DNA of 64,000 nucleotides from UBA7960 sp964624065 (lineage in GTDB: Bacteria > Bacteroidota > Bacteroidia > Bacteroidales > UBA7960), in contig CAZUWF010000003.1 in assembly GCA_964624065.1 (NCBI GenBank), positions 1-64,000 on the forward strand, written 5' to 3'. The translations under genes were made by a program, and so were the position numbers. Position 1 is the stretch's first letter. Each line of letters starts with the position of its first letter. Shown here piece after piece: positions 35,303 to 44,406 of the stretch. The notes beneath the pieces are model-generated. The model saw only the letters and a program-made list of their open reading frames with translations. It was not told the DNA's origin and searched no databases.

Positions 35303-36386
35303 CCTCCCTGATCCACTTCCTCATTGCCTCCGGGTCTATAACAGCGGGGTTGTTGGAAAGCCTTTCGAGATTAACGTCTTGAAGAAATTCCGAAAGGTGA
35401 GGCTCATTGTTTATGCCTAGTGAGCGAAAGGTTGTGATCAAGCCTATATCTTTTCTTATTTTTTTAAATATTTCGAAGAATTGTTCCTTGGTGTCAAACG
35501 AATACAGTTTTCTTAATAATTTTTGGCGAAATGGGTCAATGCCGTCGAAGTTGTTTAATATGAAAAAAGGAAAGGACATTGAAACGGCATCGCCGTGCTG
35601 AATCCCGAATTTTGATGTAATGTGGTACGAAAATGCGTGCGGTCCAGTAGTTTTGGATATGTTTATGGCTTTTCCGGCATAAAAAGCGCCTAGCAACATT
35701 GCTCGTCGTGCCTCTGGAGTTGGATTGTTTACAGCCTTTGTCAGGTTTGGAAGGATATATTCAAGAGCTATGGTGGCATATTGCAGACTTTTTTCGGTGG
35801 CTCCCATTGCCCATACCGATTCCGTTGCCTGGCACAGGGCATCCATTCCCGTACAAGCAGTTAAGAACGGAGACATGCCATGGGTCAAAACCGGATCAAC
35901 TATCACGTATTTTGCCAATGCTACTTTTACTGCCACCGAGTACTTTTTGGGTCCCTTGTAAAGAACTGCAAAATAGGTCGATTCGCTTCCCGAGCCCGCG
36001 GTGGTTGGTATTAGTACCAGCGGTGCAGCGGGGGCTGCAACCTCAATTTGATCCGGGTCACGCAATAGTTGTGATGGGTTGGCCAGAAAAATGTTTATTA
36101 GCTTGGCAAAGTCCATAACGCTGCCACCGCCAATACCAATTATTAAATCCGGAACGCCGTTGGCAAGCATTGAAACCGCCCTCGAAAGTTCTTCGTGCTT
36201 GGGGTTTGGGCTGAAGTCATTGAACGTTACAAAATCAATTTCATTGCCGCAACCATCAAAGACAACTTTGGCCGGCGATTTATGATATGATTCTTTTCCC
36301 GTAATGAGAAGAACCTTCCTGGGCTTCTCCTCTTGGAAAACTTCCTCCAAACTAGCTTTTAAACCTGTGTCAAGAAACTCTTTCAA
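35298..36386 (-). CDS. Iron-containing alcohol dehydrogenase, probable phosphonoacetaldehyde reductase
   Basis: In this context it should reduce phosphonoacetaldehyde to 2-hydroxyethylphosphonate (FomC/PhpC-like). The NAD(P)-binding motif is GIGGGSVMDFAK (about residues 83-94). Metal ligands are expected in TACTGMDALCQATES and GPHAFSYHI, with the last in GIQHGDAVSM. The 362-residue length is at the short end of the family and matches phosphonate-pathway members. It is the third gene of a set with phosphonopyruvate decarboxylase and PEP mutase. The alternative, an unrelated alcohol dehydrogenase, is unlikely given the neighbours. Confidence 0.85.
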   Translation of the reverse strand: MKEFLDTGLKASLEEVFQEEKPRKVLLITGKESYHKSPAKVVFDGCGNEIDFVTFNDFSPNPKHEELSRAVSMLANGVPDLIIGIGGGSVMDFAKLINIFLANPSQLLRDPDQIEVAAPAAPLVLIPTTAGSGSESTYFAVLYKGPKKYSVAVKVALAKYVIVDPVLTHGMSPFLTACTGMDALCQATESVWAMGATEKSLQYATIALEYILPNLTKAVNNPTPEARRAMLLGAFYAGKAINISKTTGPHAFSYHITSKFGIQHGDAVSMSFPFFILNNFDGIDPFRQKLLRKLYSFDTKEQFFEIFKKIRKDIGLITTFRSLGINNEPHLSEFLQDVNLERLSNNPAVIDPEAMRKWIREG

Positions 36387-36555
36387 AATTTTTTTGGTAA
36401 AATCGTGAGATAACCCTAAACTTCTTTTATCCAGCTAAATTGGATGCAAAAGAACATCTAAATAAGGCCAAACTAAACCTTAAGCCAAAAAAGCCTTATT
36501 CTTTGGGGATGATTTTTGAGTGCGCAGGGGAGTGTGGACCAACGCAAAAATCATT

Positions 36556-37686
36556 TCATACTGCAAGGTTTTTCATGAAATCCTGCTTGTTTTGTATGGT
36601 TGTACGGGTGGGTCTTCCGAGGTCTTTACGCGAACCCTTTTTAACCCAAATCTCGAGCATCACGGGTCCTTTTTCATTTTGGAGCCATTTAATGGCTTGC
36701 TCAAGTTCCTCGAGAGCCTTAACAGTTTTTACCTCCTTGTATCCGCAGGCCAAGGCCATTGTCGGTATGCTTATTGAAAAGCCAACTGTTGGCTGCCCGC
36801 CAACGGAGTCGTGCGAGCCGTTGTTAAACACAATGTGCTTGTAGTTTGGGGGCGCATTTAGTCCAGCAATTGCAAGCGAGCCTGCGTGCATCAGTACTGC
36901 GCCATCACCATCAAAACAATATACATCCCTATCCTTTTGTTGTAATGCCACACCCAGCGCAATCATAGAGCAATGCCCCATTGATCCTACCGTAAGGAAA
37001 TCGCGGTGGTGCCCGGCTTGATCCCTTGCCCGCACCTCAAAAAGCTCTCTAGAGGTTTTGCCCGTGGTCGAAACCACTATGGCAGTTTCTGGCATTTGGC
37101 GGGCAATTTTTTCTATGACTTCCTCCTTCACCATAGAGGCTAGGGATTGGCTGTTTTCGTCGGGGAACTTGAACGTGGAAAAGGTTTCTTTCCTAACTGC
37201 CAATGCCACTGGCTTCGATTCTTTGCAGGCCTCATCCAAAAGGTTCAAAACAATTTGTTGGTAATCTTCGGTTTCGGGACCTATGGTGGCAAAGGGTATC
37301 TCCATTGCGTTGAGCATCTTTTCTTGAATTCGCCCTTGGGTTACGTGCTGGGGTTCGTCTTTAACTCCAGGTTCACCCCTATGGCCAATCACTAAAAGCA
37401 TCGGGATGCCGTAAACGTGCTTGTCGGCAAGCGAGAGCAACGGGTTGGTTGCATTTCCAAGCCCGGAATTCTGCATGTAAACTACCGGTACCTGACCCGT
37501 GGCCAGATGGTATCCGGCAGCAAGTGCCACTGCGGCTCCTTCGTTGGCCGCTATAATGTGCTTGTGGGGTGGCAGGGTAGCTGTAATGCAGGCGCAAAGG
37601 TCGGCCAAGAGCGAATCCGGCACGCCGGTGAAAAAGTTTATGCCCTGATTTCGCAGGAACTGCAAGAATTGTTCGCTGTTAATCAT
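36556..37686 (-). CDS. aepY: Phosphonopyruvate decarboxylase
   Basis: A thiamine diphosphate enzyme that decarboxylates phosphonopyruvate to phosphonoacetaldehyde, pulling the unfavourable PEP mutase reaction forward. The N-terminal PYR domain has FFTGVPDSLLADLC and AANEGAAVALAAGYHLATG, with the catalytic Glu. The C-terminal domain has the cofactor motif GDGAVLMHAGSLA and ends it with FNNGSHDSVGGQP. The 376-residue length is typical of Ppd/Fom2 rather than longer ThDP enzymes. It begins 2 bp after the PEP mutase stop, so the two are coupled. Confidence 0.95.
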   Translation of the reverse strand: MINSEQFLQFLRNQGINFFTGVPDSLLADLCACITATLPPHKHIIAANEGAAVALAAGYHLATGQVPVVYMQNSGLGNATNPLLSLADKHVYGIPMLLVIGHRGEPGVKDEPQHVTQGRIQEKMLNAMEIPFATIGPETEDYQQIVLNLLDEACKESKPVALAVRKETFSTFKFPDENSQSLASMVKEEVIEKIARQMPETAIVVSTTGKTSRELFEVRARDQAGHHRDFLTVGSMGHCSMIALGVALQQKDRDVYCFDGDGAVLMHAGSLAIAGLNAPPNYKHIVFNNGSHDSVGGQPTVGFSISIPTMALACGYKEVKTVKALEELEQAIKWLQNEKGPVMLEIWVKKGSRKDLGRPTRTTIQNKQDFMKNLAV

Positions 37687-37688
37687 GG

Positions 37689-38987
37689 TTACTTGGTTCC
37701 GGGAATTAGGTGAAGGATTTCTTTTACCGACATGAGGTGGGGCCTTGCCTCGTAAGCCCGATGATGAGTGAGGATGCTCTTGGCCGTAGCAACCATTGCC
37801 GGGTAGGCAGCCCTTAAAAGCTGGTTGGCGTATATGACCACCTTGACACCTGCTTGTGCAAGCTCTTCCTCATATATTGTGTCGTAGGTACTCGGAACCA
37901 CTATCAACGGTACCTTGCGGTCAAATTTGGAGTAAATGCTGCAAAATTCCAAGATCTCTTCGGGGGTCTTTTCCTTGGAGTGAATCATAATACCATCGGC
38001 TCCGGCGGCAATGTATGCTTTGGCGCGTTCCACGGCATCATTCATTCCGGCCTTGAGTATCAGGCTTTCGATACGTGCTATTACCATAAAGTCTTTGGTG
38101 ACGCGCGCAGCCCTTCCTGCCTTAATCTTGGTACAAAAATCCTCAATGCTGGCTTGGTTTTGCTCAACGTCGGTTCCAAACAGCGAGTTTTTCTTCAAAC
38201 CTTCCTTGTCTTCAATTATTACCGCCGAAACACCGAGTCGCTCGAGGGTCCTTACAGTAAAAACAAAGTGCTCGATTTTGCCACCAGTGTCGCCATCAAA
38301 AATAATTGGCTTGGTGGTTACTTCAAGCAAGTCGTTAATGTTTGTAATCCTGGCAGTAAGGTCAACTGCTTCAATGTCGGGTTTCCCCTTTACGGTTGAG
38401 TCGGTGAGGCTGCTGGCCCACATTCCGTCAAATTCTTGTTTGGTGCCATTTATTTCAACGCTTATCGACTCTGCAATAAGCCCAGAAAGGCCGCTGTGGG
38501 CTTCAATTATCCTGACAATCTTTTTGGAGCTTATGAGCCTGCTTAGCCTCTTTAGCCTTATTGAAGGTGTTGTGCCAATTTCCTTGAGTGCCTCGTTGAG
38601 CATAGTTGACGATATCCCAACCGTGTATGGAATTTCCACTAATTTCCCTCCCCACTGCGCTAGGGTATCAATAACTTGCTGGCGGGTTTCCTTCTGGCGT
38701 CCCTCCCTCCAGTCATCGCCATGAACCACGAAATCTGGCTTTATTTTCAACAAGTTTGGGCGATAGTCGAGTTGGTCTTGGGGTATTAGGGCATCAACAC
38801 CCTTTATGTTTTCAACTACAATCTTGCGCTGTTCGTACTCTAGGTAAGGCAGCCTTTTGTAGCTTGCAATGGCCTCGTCGGTTAATAGTCCAACCGTAAC
38901 AGACCCAAGCTTGCTCGCCTCCTTGATGATGTTAAGATGCCCGGCATGAACGATGTCGGCGCTTAAACCCACATAAACTTTTTTCAT
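37689..38987 (-). CDS. aepX: Fused cytidylyltransferase - phosphoenolpyruvate mutase (Fom1-like)
   Basis: The C-terminal domain (about residues 155-432) isomerises PEP to phosphonopyruvate and carries the diagnostic EDKxxxxxNS motif (EDKEGLKKNS, 259-268), which separates mutases from the related lyases. The N-terminal domain (1-135) is a nucleotidyltransferase with HAGH at 14-17 and a GISST block at 124-128. Fom1 of fosfomycin producers has the same two-domain order, and its N-terminal part makes CMP-hydroxyethylphosphonate. I infer the same role here. A TACATTTG box is 17 bp upstream of the start. Confidence 0.94.
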   Translation of the reverse strand: MKKVYVGLSADIVHAGHLNIIKEASKLGSVTVGLLTDEAIASYKRLPYLEYEQRKIVVENIKGVDALIPQDQLDYRPNLLKIKPDFVVHGDDWREGRQKETRQQVIDTLAQWGGKLVEIPYTVGISSTMLNEALKEIGTTPSIRLKRLSRLISSKKIVRIIEAHSGLSGLIAESISVEINGTKQEFDGMWASSLTDSTVKGKPDIEAVDLTARITNINDLLEVTTKPIIFDGDTGGKIEHFVFTVRTLERLGVSAVIIEDKEGLKKNSLFGTDVEQNQASIEDFCTKIKAGRAARVTKDFMVIARIESLILKAGMNDAVERAKAYIAAGADGIMIHSKEKTPEEILEFCSIYSKFDRKVPLIVVPSTYDTIYEEELAQAGVKVVIYANQLLRAAYPAMVATAKSILTHHRAYEARPHLMSVKEILHLIPGTK

Positions 38988-39003
38988 GATTTTAATTTTT
39001 TTG

Positions 39004-39011
39004 CAAATGTA
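39004..39011 (-). promoter_or_regulatory. Bacteroidota -7 box TACATTTG before the PEP mutase gene
   Basis: On the minus strand 39011 to 39004 reads TACATTTG, an exact TAnnTTTG, 17 bp before the PEP mutase ATG and inside the 29-bp gap after rfbB. No clear -33 TTTG was found. It may give the phosphonate genes their own transcript. Confidence 0.45.
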
Positions 39012-39016
39012 TTAAG

Positions 39017-40087
39017 TTAATTCGATTCGTACATTTTGTAGTAGTAGTTTTTGTACTCGCCCGACGTTACTTTTTCGAGCCACTCGCTATTGGCAAGGTA
39101 CCACCTTACGGTTTTTTCAATCCCCTCCTCAAATTGCAGAGAAGGCCTCCAACCTAACTCATTTTCAATTTTCGAACCATCAATCGCGTATCTTAGGTCA
39201 TGCCCAAGCCTGTCTTTCACGAAAGTGATCAATTTTTCTGAAGTTCCGGGCTCGCGTCCTAGATGCTTATCAACGGCCTTTATCAATACCCTTGTCAGGT
39301 CAATGTTTTTCCACTCGTTAAATCCGCCAACGTTGTAGGTTTCTCCCTTTTTCCCATCGTGGAAAATGGCATCAATTGCTTTTGCGTGGTCTTCAACAAA
39401 AAGCCAGTCGCGAACGTTCTCGCCCTTGCCATAAATAGGCAGCGGCTTGTTGTTTTTAATGTTGTTTATGAAAAGGGGAATAAGTTTCTCCGGAAATTGG
39501 TAGGGGCCGTAGTTGTTGGAGCAGTTTGACATCACCACAGGAAGCCCGTAAGTATGAAAAAACGCCCTGACGAAATGGTCGCTTGCGGCCTTGCTGGCCG
39601 AATAGGGCGAGCGTGGGTCGTAGCTAGTGTCTTCGGTAAACAAACCTCCATCAAGATCCAGCGAGCCATAAACCTCATCGGTAGATACGTGGTGAAAGAT
39701 CAGGTTGTCAGATTTCCCAATCCAACTTGCCTTTGCCGCCTGCAATAACGAAAGTGTGCCAGTTACGTTGGTGTGGCAAAAAGTAAACGGGTCATTTATT
39801 GACCTGTCAACATGGCTCTCTGCGGCCAAATGAATAACACCGCCAATGGCCTCCGCTGCAAAAACCCTCATCATCACTTCAAAATCGCAAATATCGGCCT
39901 TCACAAATTTGTAATTGGGCGCTTCGGCCACATCTTGGAGGTTTTCCAGGTTGCCGGCATAGGTTAGGTTGTCAAGGTTAACTATCTTGTAATTGGGGTA
40001 TTTGTTGACGAAAAGCCGCACCACGTGCGAGCCGATGAAACCCGCCCCGCCAGTAATTAAAATGTTTCTGTCGAAGGTTTTGGACAT
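39017..40087 (-). CDS. rfbB: dTDP-glucose 4,6-dehydratase
   Basis: The enzyme forms dTDP-4-keto-6-deoxyglucose. The NAD site is GGAGFIGSHVVRLF at about residues 13-26, followed by NLDNLTYAGNLENL, the catalytic block VSTDEVYGSL, and YSASKAASDHFVRAF with YxxxK. The signature SNNYGPYQFPEKLIP and NVRDWLFVEDH are also present. The 356-residue length fits. Its usual partner rfbA lies 4 kb downstream; epimerase and reductase partners are absent from the window. Confidence 0.95.
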   Translation of the reverse strand: MSKTFDRNILITGGAGFIGSHVVRLFVNKYPNYKIVNLDNLTYAGNLENLQDVAEAPNYKFVKADICDFEVMMRVFAAEAIGGVIHLAAESHVDRSINDPFTFCHTNVTGTLSLLQAAKASWIGKSDNLIFHHVSTDEVYGSLDLDGGLFTEDTSYDPRSPYSASKAASDHFVRAFFHTYGLPVVMSNCSNNYGPYQFPEKLIPLFINNIKNNKPLPIYGKGENVRDWLFVEDHAKAIDAIFHDGKKGETYNVGGFNEWKNIDLTRVLIKAVDKHLGREPGTSEKLITFVKDRLGHDLRYAIDGSKIENELGWRPSLQFEEGIEKTVRWYLANSEWLEKVTSGEYKNYYYKMYESN

Positions 40088-40107
40088 TTTTTTTGGTGAT
40101 TTGTTTC

Positions 40108-40163
40108 TGGTAACCTACAAGGGCTGATTGGTAATTGATGGTCTCAGATTGTTAATTGCCGCT
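40108..40163. repeat. Degenerate heptamer array, 8 units
   Basis: TGGTAAC, CTACAAG, GGCTGAT, TGGTAAT, TGATGGT, CTCAGAT, TGTTAAT and TGCCGCT lie between the TviC-like gene and rfbB, just upstream of the rfbB start codon. Confidence 0.65.
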
Positions 40164-40284
40164 TATCTACTTTTTGATAATCAAATGCTTACAGGTTATT
40201 TTAAGTTAGCCAAAGGCACATATCTTTAATTCGTTACTTTAAGAATCTTTTCTTTTTGGCTTTGTACCCTTTGCCCAAGCCCTT

Positions 40285-41289
40285 CTACATTCCTATTGGT
40301 TCCTCTCCGCCTTCCATACTCTTTCCTTTCAAACAATACCATTCAATTGCCTTTGCAATTCCCTTGCAAAAGTTGAACCTGGGGTTGTACCCAAGCAGGT
40401 TTCGGGCTTTTTCAATGCTTGCCAGCGAATGTGGTATGTCGCCTTCTCTGATTGGGCCGTGGGTAATTTCAATTTTTTCTAACTGCGGGTTGCCCTTGCT
40501 CAGTACTGCTTTAATTGTGGTTGCGAGCTCAAGTATGGTGGTTTTTTGCCCGCAGGCAACGTTGTAAACAGTATTAAGGGCTTCGGGGGTTTGAGTTTCC
40601 ATTGCCAAAAGGTTCATATCAATTACGTTGTCAATGTAAGTAAAGTCGCGAGAGTGGCTTCCGTTGCCATTTACAACCGGCGACTTTTCATAAATGAAAC
40701 TGGTAGCAAACTTTGGTATTACCGCTGCATAAGGACCTTTGGGGTCTTGTCTCCTACCAAAAACGTTGAAATAACGTAACCCGATGGTTTCAAGGCCGTA
40801 AATTTCTGAGAAATTGATTGCGTAAAGCTCGTTGGCCTGTTTTGAAATTGCATATGGAGAAAGGGCTTTGCCTGTTATTTCTTCAGTTTTTGGCAGTCCC
40901 GGGTGGTCACCGTATACGCTCGAGCTCGAAGCATAAACAACCCTTTTTACTCCTTCTGTCTTTGCGGCAAAAAGCATATTTACAAATCCGCCCACGTTAA
41001 CGTCGTTTGTGGTTACTGGGTCGGCAATTGAACGGGGCACGCTGCCTAAGGCTGCTTGGTGAAAAACCACGTGGCAGCCTTGCACCGCTTTTTTACAGTC
41101 ATCGAGGCTACGGATGTCGCCCTCAACTATCTTGAATTTTGGATCCCGAAAGGCAGTCTCAAGGTTATTGCGATGGCCCGTGGAAAAATTATCGAGACAA
41201 ATCACCTCGAACCCCTTGCCCAGAAGGGTATCAACGAGATTGGAACCGATAAATCCGGCACCGCCGGTAACGAGGATTTTTGAGGGCAT
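40285..41289 (-). CDS. tviC: UDP-N-acetylhexosamine(uronate) C4-epimerase, TviC/WbpP type
   Basis: Predicted to interconvert UDP-GlcNAc(A) and UDP-GalNAc(A). The NAD motif is GGAGFIGSNLVDTLL (about residues 9-23). The active site is ASSSSVYGDHPGLPKTE with SPYAISKQANELY giving YxxxK. The WbpP-type NVFGRRQDPKGPYAAVIPKF follows. The 334-residue length is normal. The dehydrogenase gene of TviB type is transcribed just before it, a pairing known from Vi antigen and P. aeruginosa O6, so UDP-GalNAcA is the likely product. Confidence 0.9.
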   Translation of the reverse strand: MPSKILVTGGAGFIGSNLVDTLLGKGFEVICLDNFSTGHRNNLETAFRDPKFKIVEGDIRSLDDCKKAVQGCHVVFHQAALGSVPRSIADPVTTNDVNVGGFVNMLFAAKTEGVKRVVYASSSSVYGDHPGLPKTEEITGKALSPYAISKQANELYAINFSEIYGLETIGLRYFNVFGRRQDPKGPYAAVIPKFATSFIYEKSPVVNGNGSHSRDFTYIDNVIDMNLLAMETQTPEALNTVYNVACGQKTTILELATTIKAVLSKGNPQLEKIEITHGPIREGDIPHSLASIEKARNLLGYNPRFNFCKGIAKAIEWYCLKGKSMEGGEEPIGM

Positions 41290-41482
41290 TTGGTTAATGA
41301 ATGTTGGTGATCAGCAGGCTGTAAGCGTAGAGAGCTGGCAAAAGCTACAAACCATAAGCCAGAAGAAGTGTTTACCTTTTTTTTGAAGGTAATTGTCGGT
41401 CATTTACTCTTTGTTATATGCATCGCATTGCGACTTTACAATATCAACCGGCTGCTGCTCGCTGATTTTTCGTGCACTCGGC

Positions 41483-42766
41483 CTACAGTCTCGCGTCAAC
41501 CAGTTCGGGGTTCAGCACCCCCTTAACATCGTAAACAACCGAGGGCTTTTTTGTTACCCCGTCAAGGTTAAGGTTTTTGAATTGGTTGTGGGCCACGGCC
41601 AGGATTACAGCATCGTATTGTTTTAGGGAGTTTATTGGCGCAATGATTTTTATTCCATACTCTTCTTCAACCTCCTTGGGGCTTGCCCACGGGTCGTGTA
41701 CATCAACGTGTATTGAGAAGCTCAAAAGTTCGTGGTAAATGTCAACCACCCGGGTATTCCTGGTGTCGGGGCAATTTTCTTTAAAAGTGATTCCAAGGAT
41801 GAGCACGTTGGCGTCCTTTACCTGAATGCCTTTTTTTAGCATTAGCTTCACCACCTCCCCTGCCACGTAGGCTCCCATCGAATCGTTTAGCCTTCGTCCG
41901 GCCAAGATTATTTCGGGGTGGTAGCCAACCTCTTGGGCCTTTTGGGCAAGGTAAAAAGGGTCAACCCCAATGCAGTGACCACCAACCAATCCTGGCCTGA
42001 AACCGAGGAAGTTCCACTTGGTTCCGGCAGCTTCCAGCACATCGAGAGTGTCAATTCCAAGTCGGTGAAAAATCTTGCTCAGTTCGTTTACAAAGGCAAT
42101 GTTGATATCGCGCTGCGCATTTTCTATGACCTTGGCAGCTTCGGCAACCTTGATTGAAGGTGCAAGGTGGGTTCCGGCAATAATTATCTCGGCGTAAAGG
42201 CCATTAACAAACTTTGCGGCATTTGGTGTGCTTCCCGAGGTTACTTTCCTGATTGTGGTAAGGGTGTTTGCCTTGTCTCCGGGGTTTATTCGTTCGGGCG
42301 AATATCCAACAAAGAAGTCTTGGTTGAGCTTCAGCCCGGAAGCTCGCTCCAAAACAGGCACACACTCATCCTCGGTTGCTCCTGGATAAACAGTGCTCTC
42401 GTAAATTACGTAATCCCCCCTTTTCAAAGCCCTTCCCACGGTTTCAGATGCCTTTAGCAATGGCAGGAGATCGGGCCTATTGTTCTTGTCAATGGGTGAT
42501 GGCACGGTTACTATGTAAATGGTCGAATCGGCAATATCTTTTTCATTGGTTGTTGCAAATAGGCTTGGGGCAGCGTATTCTTGGTGGCCTTTCAAAACAG
42601 ACTTAAGGTCTTTACCCTCAACCTCAAGTGTAGTATCGAGGCCTCGATTTATTTCTGCAACTCGCTTTGGGCTAATGTCAAATCCCACTACCTGATGCTT
42701 CTTGGCAAGCTCAACTGCCAATGGAAGACCTACATAGCCCATTCCAATTATTGCAATTTTCTTCAT
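41483..42766 (-). CDS. tviB: UDP-N-acetylhexosamine 6-dehydrogenase, TviB/WbpO type
   Basis: The enzyme oxidises the C6 hydroxyl of a UDP-N-acetylhexosamine to a carboxylate with two NAD. The N-terminal Rossmann motif GMGYVGLPLAVELAK starts a few residues after ATG 42766, which I prefer to the frame start at 42808. The middle helix block has VAEAAKVIENAQRDINIAFVNEL. The catalytic Cys is in GGHCIGVDPFYLA. The length, 427 residues, fits WbpO/TviB. It works with the neighbouring epimerase. Confidence 0.92.
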   Translation of the reverse strand: MKKIAIIGMGYVGLPLAVELAKKHQVVGFDISPKRVAEINRGLDTTLEVEGKDLKSVLKGHQEYAAPSLFATTNEKDIADSTIYIVTVPSPIDKNNRPDLLPLLKASETVGRALKRGDYVIYESTVYPGATEDECVPVLERASGLKLNQDFFVGYSPERINPGDKANTLTTIRKVTSGSTPNAAKFVNGLYAEIIIAGTHLAPSIKVAEAAKVIENAQRDINIAFVNELSKIFHRLGIDTLDVLEAAGTKWNFLGFRPGLVGGHCIGVDPFYLAQKAQEVGYHPEIILAGRRLNDSMGAYVAGEVVKLMLKKGIQVKDANVLILGITFKENCPDTRNTRVVDIYHELLSFSIHVDVHDPWASPKEVEEEYGIKIIAPINSLKQYDAVILAVAHNQFKNLNLDGVTKKPSVVYDVKGVLNPELVDARL

Positions 42767-43002
42767 CGTAATTGTTGTCTCGATTTTAGGATTATGTACC
42801 CGGGGCACAGCTTCGCCCTTTCAGTCACATTTGCGAGGGCAAAATACGACCTACTGCTGGATTGTTCTTAATCAACAAAGTTATCAATAATGGGACAAAG
42901 AGTGGAATTATATTTTTGCAATAAGCAGCAAAAACATTTAAGAAGATAGTCCAAGAATCAAAACAACCTCTGATGCTAAAATTTTATTGCACTTGGACTA
43001 GG

Positions 43003-44406
43003 CTATTTGCCTATTTGGTAGAACTTGAACCCTATCTGGGTCATTTTATTACCATCCAAAATCAACCTTCCATCAAACAAGAAGGCGGGTTTGAGCATTT
43101 CTTCGAAAATCTTTTGCCAATCATAGGTTTTGAACTCGTCCCACTCTGTCATCACCATGGTGGCGTGGGCATTTTTTGTGGCAGGGTATGGACTTTTGTG
43201 AATCACGAGGCGCTCTTTTATTTGTTTTTCGGAAAGAACATTAGCTCCCTCTTGATTAGTGTTGAGGCAAACCAAATCATCAATAATTCGATCCTGGCTA
43301 ACCTTTGGGTCGTAAACATGAATTTCGGCGTTGTCGAGCACCAGGTTGTTGGCCACGTAAATTGCCGCCGATTCCCTGGAGTCGTTGGTGTCTTTCTTGA
43401 AAGCCCAGCCCAGCATTGCTATTTTCTTGCCTGATACTGTGTTGAAGAGTGTGTTTATAACATTTTGGGCAAAGCGGGTTTTCTGGTAGTCATTCATTAC
43501 TATTACCTGCTCCCAGTAATTGGCCACCTCCGGTAGGTTGAAATGGCGGCAAAGATATACAAGATTGAGAATATCCTTTTGGAAGCAGCTGCCGCCGAAG
43601 CCCACAGAAGCTTTCAGAAACTTTGGCCCGATACGGGAATCCATACCTATGGCGGCGGCTACTTCTTCCACGTCGGCACCAGTACGCTCGCACAGTGCCG
43701 ATATGGAGTTGATGCTCGACACCCTTTGCGCCAAAAATGCGTTGGCGGTAAGCTTGCTCAGCTCCGACGACCAAAGACGAGTTTTAATGATTCGTTCTGC
43801 CGGAATCCAATTTTCGTAAATTTGAGAAAGGGATTCTATGGCCGCAAGGCCTTCGGGGGTTTGGTCGCCCCCAATAAGAACCCTGTCCGAGAACAAAAGG
43901 TCGTTGATTGCGGTTCCCTCGGCCAAAAACTCCGGGTTCGACAATACTTGAAATTTAAACAATGAAGAAGACCCGTCAATGATTGCCTTGATGCTTGCCG
44001 CAGTCCTGACGGGCAGGGTGCTTTTTTCCACAATAATCTTGTCACTTTTCGAAACCCGGGCTATTTGCCTGGCACACAACTCAACATATTTTAGGTCGGC
44101 AGCCATACCCTTGCCCACTCCGTAGGTTTTTGTTGGGGTGTTTACCGAAATGAAAATCATCTCCGACTCTTCTATGGCTTTGTCAACATCAGTGGTGAAA
44201 AACAGGTTCTTATCCCTTGTTTGTTTCACTATTTCGAGTAGTCCGGGCTCGTAAACAGGCAGCTCGTCGGTGTTCCAAGCGGCAATCTTGTGGTGGTTGC
44301 TGTCAACAACAGTAATTTTAATATCCGGACACTTTAGGGCAAATACTGCCATGGTGGGGCCACCAACGTAGCCAGCACCTATGCAGCAAATAGTTTTTAC
44401 TTTCAT
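43003..44406 (-). CDS. ugd: UDP-glucose 6-dehydrogenase, long eukaryote-like type
   Basis: The enzyme makes UDP-glucuronic acid. The NAD motif is CCIGAGYVGGPTMAVFA from ATG 44406; the frame is open to 44538, but the extra 44 residues are not conserved. SVNTPTKTYGVGKGMAADLKY, VEKSTLPVRTA, LSNPEFLAEGTA and the catalytic Cys in GFGGSCFQKDILNLVYLC are present. The wording of these blocks is that of the animal and plant enzyme form, which also occurs in bacteria. The length of 467 residues agrees. It stands beside the TviB-type dehydrogenase, so two different uronic acids may be made. Confidence 0.94.
   Translation of the reverse strand: MKVKTICCIGAGYVGGPTMAVFALKCPDIKITVVDSNHHKIAAWNTDELPVYEPGLLEIVKQTRDKNLFFTTDVDKAIEESEMIFISVNTPTKTYGVGKGMAADLKYVELCARQIARVSKSDKIIVEKSTLPVRTAASIKAIIDGSSSLFKFQVLSNPEFLAEGTAINDLLFSDRVLIGGDQTPEGLAAIESLSQIYENWIPAERIIKTRLWSSELSKLTANAFLAQRVSSINSISALCERTGADVEEVAAAIGMDSRIGPKFLKASVGFGGSCFQKDILNLVYLCRHFNLPEVANYWEQVIVMNDYQKTRFAQNVINTLFNTVSGKKIAMLGWAFKKDTNDSRESAAIYVANNLVLDNAEIHVYDPKVSQDRIIDDLVCLNTNQEGANVLSEKQIKERLVIHKSPYPATKNAHATMVMTEWDEFKTYDWQKIFEEMLKPAFLFDGRLILDGNKMTQIGFKFYQIGK

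Noticed and set aside
35298..38987. Fosfomycin-type antibiotic cluster
   Set aside because: The early enzymes fit, but no radical SAM methyltransferase (Fom3) or epoxidase (Fom4) is present, and all neighbours are polysaccharide genes.
37689..38987. Methylisocitrate or isocitrate lyase
   Set aside because: The fold is the same superfamily, but the EDKxxxxxNS motif and the neighbouring phosphonopyruvate decarboxylase identify a PEP mutase.
42876..42883. TAACTTTG box upstream of the TviB-type gene
   Set aside because: The -7 text matches on the minus strand, but it lies about 110 bp from the start and the nearest TTTG is only 12 bp away, so it is not convincing as a promoter.
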